Below, in pieces: positions 31,839 through 32,756 of a DNA stretch of 32,756 bases. A program made the translations under genes and the position numbers. Location of the stretch: the NCBI GenBank assembly GCA_902789555.1, contig CADAOF010000018.1:1-32756 (forward strand), written 5' to 3'. The stretch is from an uncultured Lachnospiraceae bacterium (GTDB lineage: Bacteria > Bacillota > Clostridia > Lachnospirales > Lachnospiraceae). Position 1 is the stretch's first letter. Every line of letters starts with the position of its first letter. The notes below the pieces were generated by a model. The model was not told where the DNA came from. It saw nothing but the letters and a program-made list of their open reading frames with translations, and ran no database searches.

Positions 31839-32267
31839 ATGAACACATTCATGGCCAACCCCGCCACTGTGGAAAGAAAGTGGTACGTGGTTGATGCGGC
31901 AGGCAAGACCCTCGGCCGCCTGGCAGCGGAAGTTGCCAAGGTGCTCCGCGGCAAGAACAAGCCTGAATTCACCCCTCATGTCGATACCGGTGATTACGTG
32001 ATCGTCGTCAATGCGGAAAAGGTCAGCGTCACCGGTAAGAAGCTTGACCAGAAGACTTACATCCGTCACTCCGCTTACGTCGGCAGCATGAAGGAGACCA
32101 CTCTCCGCGAAATGCTGGCCACCAAGCCCGTTAACGTGATCGAACACGCCGTTCGCGGCATGCTCCCCAAGGGCGCTCTCGGCAAGGCCATGGGCGAAAA
32201 GCTCTTCGTCTATGCCGGCCCCGATCATCCTCATCAGGCCCAGAAGCCCGAAGAGCTGAAATTCTAA
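31839..32267 (+). CDS. rplM: 50S ribosomal protein L13
   Basis: This 142-residue protein has the L13 pattern throughout: [56 protein letters not shown] and [21 protein letters not shown] six bases before the ATG at 31839 fixes the start, and the length equals the family norm. It is co-transcribed with rpsI, 12 bases downstream, the universal L13-S9 pair. Confidence 0.98.
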   Translation: MNTFMANPATVERKWYVVDAAGKTLGRLAAEVAKVLRGKNKPEFTPHVDTGDYVIVVNAEKVSVTGKKLDQKTYIRHSAYVGSMKETTLREMLATKPVNVIEHAVRGMLPKGALGKAMGEKLFVYAGPDHPHQAQKPEELKF

Positions 32268-32279
32268 GGAGGCGCAGAT

Positions 32280-32666
32280 ATGACTCAGTATTATGGAACC
32301 GGCAGACGTAAAAAATCTATCGCCCGCGCTTATCTGACCCCCGGCACCGGCAAGATCACCGTCAACAAGAGAGATCTTGACGAGTACTTCGGCCTGGAGA
32401 CCCTGAAGGTCATCGTCCGTCAGCCCCTGGCTGCGACCGAAACTCTTGACAAGTACGACGTGAACGTGATGGTCCACGGCGGCGGCTTCACCGGCCAGGC
32501 CGGCGCCATCCGCCACGGCATCGCCCGCGCCCTGCTGAAAGTCGACGGCGAGTTCCGCCCGATCCTGAAGAAGGCCGGCTACCTCACCCGCGACCCGAGA
32601 ATGAAAGAACGCAAGAAGTACGGCCTCAAGGCTGCACGTCGTGCTCCTCAGTTCTCCAAGAGATAA
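32280..32666 (+). CDS. rpsI: 30S ribosomal protein S9
   Basis: This 128-residue protein starts [19 protein letters not shown] and ends APQFSKR, with the conserved [19 protein letters not shown] and [20 protein letters not shown]. The basic C-terminal tail reaches the decoding region of the ribosome. TAAGGAGG before the ATG and the rplM-rpsI order leave no doubt. Confidence 0.98.
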   Translation: MTQYYGTGRRKKSIARAYLTPGTGKITVNKRDLDEYFGLETLKVIVRQPLAATETLDKYDVNVMVHGGGFTGQAGAIRHGIARALLKVDGEFRPILKKAGYLTRDPRMKERKKYGLKAARRAPQFSKR

Positions 32667-32690
32667 TCGAGGACAAGAGATCATCGAAAA

Positions 32691-32725
32691 AGCCCGGAAA
32701 TACGCCATTTCCGGGCTCTTTCTTT
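32691..32725 (+). terminator. Intrinsic terminator after rpsI
   Basis: An 11-base-pair stem (32691-32701 and 32707-32717) with a 5-base loop is followed by CTTTCTTT. It lies 24 bases after the rpsI stop. The final 31 bases of the window show no feature. Confidence 0.88.
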
Positions 32726-32756
32726 ACCCAAATCCTTTTGATTCCTTTTCGAGAAT

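Overview
The window looks like a chromosomal segment of a fairly GC-rich Gram-positive anaerobe of the class Clostridia, most likely a Lachnospiraceae-type genome (inference). Supporting signs are the Firmicute order SRP RNA - dnaX - ybaB - recR, a long SRP RNA with an Alu-type 5' part, strong AGGAGG ribosome binding sites, consensus sigma-A promoters with 17-base spacers, and a Tad/Flp pilus operon of the one-membrane type (Flp1-like pilin, DUF5702 protein, no secretin or other outer-membrane parts). I see no phage, transposon, CRISPR array or tRNA gene.

Layout. Bases 1-350 hold the 5' edge, leader and promoter of an rRNA operon running left out of the window. Bases 522-5777 (minus strand) carry the SRP RNA gene and the dnaX - ybaB - recR - TPR/coiled-coil protein operon. 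Bases 5774-11553 (minus) are an operon of a PdaA-like lipoprotein whose catalytic motifs are all altered, an in-frame Sua5-RpiB fusion with a perfect internal ribosome binding site at the RpiB start, a dCMP deaminase and a large membrane-anchored extracellular protein. Bases 11579-19527 (minus) are a ten-gene Tad/Flp pilus operon: tadZ, tadA, tadB, tadC, a 57-residue Flp1 pilin, a DUF5702 protein, a TadE-like protein with two Cys/His modules, an A24 prepilin peptidase, a tiny TadE-like pseudopilin and a DUF6382 protein. Many of its junctions are 4-base stop/start overlaps, and its promoter is followed at once by an intrinsic terminator that looks like an attenuator.

Bases 19640-26066 are a catabolic or transport island. 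A LysR regulator on the plus strand is divergent from five minus-strand genes: a PEP-mutase/isocitrate-lyase-like enzyme, a GltS-type symporter, a nitrilase-superfamily amidase, a creatininase-family amidohydrolase and an APC permease. A perfect T-N11-A palindrome lies about 66 bases upstream of the likely operon start. The set suggests uptake and hydrolysis of a nitrogen-containing carboxylate, but the substrate cannot be read from the sequence.

Bases 26109-32725 are mostly housekeeping: glgB with a small membrane-anchored protein (plus), a cytoplasmic gamma-glutamyltransferase-like protein and serS (minus), then rplM - rpsI (plus) from a consensus promoter divergent from that of serS.

The candidates most worth a second look are the Sua5-RpiB fusion with dual-product potential, the LysR-linked island, the degenerate deacetylase, the duplicated Cys/His module on the pseudopilin and the promoter-terminator leader of the tad operon.
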